Made by a program: the position numbers and the translations under genes
Assembly (NCBI GenBank): GCA_002414145.1
Contig: DHYP01000039.1
Span: 35,191-42,636 of the forward strand
DNA: 7,446 nt
Direction of reading: 5' to 3'
From: Methylophilaceae bacterium UBA5127
Lineage (GTDB): Bacteria > Pseudomonadota > Gammaproteobacteria > Burkholderiales > Methylophilaceae
Notes under the pieces: generated by a model
Told to the model about the DNA's origin: nothing
The model's input: the letters and a program-made list of their open reading frames with translations, nothing else
Databases searched by the model: none
In this document: positions 6,354 through 7,446 of the stretch, in pieces
Layout of the letters: every line of letters starts with the position of its first letter
Numbering within the stretch: position 1 is the first letter of the stretch

Positions 6354-6887
6354 TTACTTTTTCTTAGTTTCTTTAATTGCAACCACTTCGTCAGAGTAAC
6401 GCACACCCTTGCCTTTATAAGGCTCTGGCGCTCTATATGAACGAATCTGCGCTGCAACCTGACCAATCACTTGCTTATCTGCACCTGTCAGAATAATTTC
6501 TGTTGGTGTTGGTGTTTGCACTGTAATGCCAGCAGGCATTTTATGGTTAATTGGATGTGAATACCCCAACTCCAAATTCAACACTGCACCTTGTGCGTTA
6601 GCCTTATAACCTACACCCACCAATGTTAATTTACGAGTAAACCCTTGCGACACACCTTGTACCATATTCGCCACCAATGCACGGATAGTGCCTGACATAG
6701 CACGAGAGTGCTGACTATCACTGGTCGCCTTTACAGTAATTGTTTCACCTTCACGACTGAGCAATACGGCATCAGTAAGTGGATGATTTAATTTGCCTAG
6801 CGGCCCACTCACAGCAATTTGAGTTGGATTTAGCACAACTTCAACTTTTGCAGGAATAGCAACTGGATTCTTAGCAACACGAGACAT
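6354..6887 (-). CDS. rplF: Large ribosomal subunit protein L6 (uL6)
   Basis: L6 is a 50S protein next to the sarcin-ricin loop and the factor-binding site. From the ATG at 6887 the product is 177 residues, the E. coli length, and starts MSRVAKNPVAIPAKVEVVLN. Both repeated L6 domains are present: the first with VSGPLGKLNHPL, the second with TLVGVGYKANAQG (about 91-103) and LELGYSHPI. The conserved C-terminus is YRAPEPYKGKGVRYSDE. The reading frame stays open upstream to 6914, but AAGGGAG seven bases before 6887, overlapping the rpsH stop, fixes the start. It follows rpsH by 11 bases. Confidence 0.98.
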   Translation of the reverse strand: MSRVAKNPVAIPAKVEVVLNPTQIAVSGPLGKLNHPLTDAVLLSREGETITVKATSDSQHSRAMSGTIRALVANMVQGVSQGFTRKLTLVGVGYKANAQGAVLNLELGYSHPINHKMPAGITVQTPTPTEIILTGADKQVIGQVAAQIRSYRAPEPYKGKGVRYSDEVVAIKETKKK

Positions 6888-6898
6888 TTGCTTCTCCC

Positions 6899-7294
6899 TT
6901 ATGCCACTACGCACAGCACTTCACCGCCGATACCAGCTGCTTGTGCTTTACGATCTGTCATTACACCCTTGGACGTAGACACAATTGTCACCCCAAGACC
7001 ATTCATTACTTTAGGTATATTTTGACTACCTTTGTAAACGCGAAGACCAGGCTTACTTACACGCTCAATCCTCTCTATTACAGGCCGACCAGCATAATAT
7101 TTCAAGCTGATATTTAACAATGGCTTACCATCATTAGCCACCACAGCAAAATCATCAATATAACCTTCATCTTTTAACACATTAGCAATAGCGCCTTTGA
7201 GTTTAGAAGCAGGCATAGAAACTGTTAGCTTATTAACACTCTGCGCATTACGAATGCGCGTTAGCATATCGGCAATCGGATCACTCATACTCAT
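6899..7294 (-). CDS. rpsH: Small ribosomal subunit protein S8 (uS8)
   Basis: S8 is a primary 16S rRNA binder of the 30S central domain; in E. coli it also represses the spc operon by binding mRNA upstream, at rplX-rplE, a region not in this window. The 131-residue product (E. coli 130) has [40 protein letters not shown] (about 26-45), [10 protein letters not shown], and the C-terminal [18 protein letters not shown] block ending GGEVLCVVA. The ATG at 7294 has a strong GGAGG eight bases upstream, just past the rpsN stop, so it is preferred to the ATG two codons later. Its stop merges with the rplF binding site. Confidence 0.98.
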   Translation of the reverse strand: MSMSDPIADMLTRIRNAQSVNKLTVSMPASKLKGAIANVLKDEGYIDDFAVVANDGKPLLNISLKYYAGRPVIERIERVSKPGLRVYKGSQNIPKVMNGLGVTIVSTSKGVMTDRKAQAAGIGGEVLCVVA

Positions 7295-7308
7295 AATCTA
7301 TTCCTCCG

Positions 7309-7446
7309 TTACCAACTAGCTTTGGTGACGCCTGGCACTTGACCACTCATCATCAAATCGCGCAACTTGCTGCGACCAATACCAAATTTACTGAAAACAC
7401 CACGCGGGCGACCTGTCAATGCGCAACGATTACGCAAGCGCACAGG
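7309..7446 (-). CDS. rpsN: Small ribosomal subunit protein S14 (uS14), C-terminal 45 residues
   Basis: This is the 3' end of rpsN; the 5' part lies beyond the right edge. S14 sits in the 30S head near the A and P sites. The visible frame reads [20 protein letters not shown] followed by [20 protein letters not shown] and TKASW, the typical C-terminus (RNRC-x-TGRPRG, then PG-x-x-KASW). A single cysteine and no C-x2-C pairs are present in this part, so it is the zinc-free type, probably about 101 residues in full as in E. coli. It ends 14 bases before rpsH, and the rpsH GGAGG starts one base after its stop. The order rpsN-rpsH-rplF is the standard spc order. Confidence 0.97.
   Translation of the reverse strand, partial: PVRLRNRCALTGRPRGVFSKFGIGRSKLRDLMMSGQVPGVTKASW

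Noticed and set aside
6888..6914. Nine-codon upstream extension of rplF
   Set aside because: The extension overlaps the rpsH end and is not part of the family; AAGGGAG at the correct distance and the 177-residue length support the ATG at 6887.

Overview
The window is a continuous stretch of a bacterial ribosomal-protein locus: the 3' two thirds of the spc cluster followed by the whole alpha cluster. Everything is on the minus strand, so the transcripts run from the right edge of the window to the left. Transcription order: rpsN (its 5' end is cut off by the window edge), rpsH, rplF, rplR, rpsE, rpmD, rplO, secY, infA, rpmJ, then a 110-base gap, then rpsM, rpsK, rpsD, rpoA, rplQ, and a terminator-type hairpin at the left edge. 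No stretch over 300 bases lacks a gene, and I see no mobile element, CRISPR array, tRNA or rRNA.

Organism: the secY-infA-rpmJ-rpsM order (no adk or map between secY and infA, and infA inside the cluster, unlike E. coli) together with protein sequences close to E. coli points to Betaproteobacteria. The modest GC content (judged by eye, not computed), the four-cysteine S4 and the L17 N-terminus ([17 protein letters not shown]) would fit the Nitrosomonadales, perhaps Methylophilaceae. The family assignment is inference from memory of family sequences, not a search.

Layout: 5958-7446 holds S14, S8, L6 and L18; 5233-5942 holds S5 and L30; 3233-5233 holds L15, the translocon channel SecY and initiation factor IF1; 3087-3200 holds L36 (37 aa). 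The gap at 2977-3086 carries a good sigma70-type promoter (TTGAAA, 17-base spacer, extended -10 TGTTAAAAT), probably the alpha-operon promoter. It lies inside a symmetric nested inverted repeat. Then come S13, S11, S4, the RNA polymerase alpha subunit and L17.

The genes jointly make parts of both ribosomal subunits, an initiation factor, the core of the protein-export channel and the assembly scaffold of RNA polymerase. This is a core, highly conserved region, and I find no undescribed system in it. The details worth a second look are small: the inverted repeat over the alpha promoter, TTG start codons for rpsD and secY (each with a usable ribosome binding site), infA without a Shine-Dalgarno sequence next to a GC palindrome at the secY stop, and hairpins in the rpsM and rpoA leaders.
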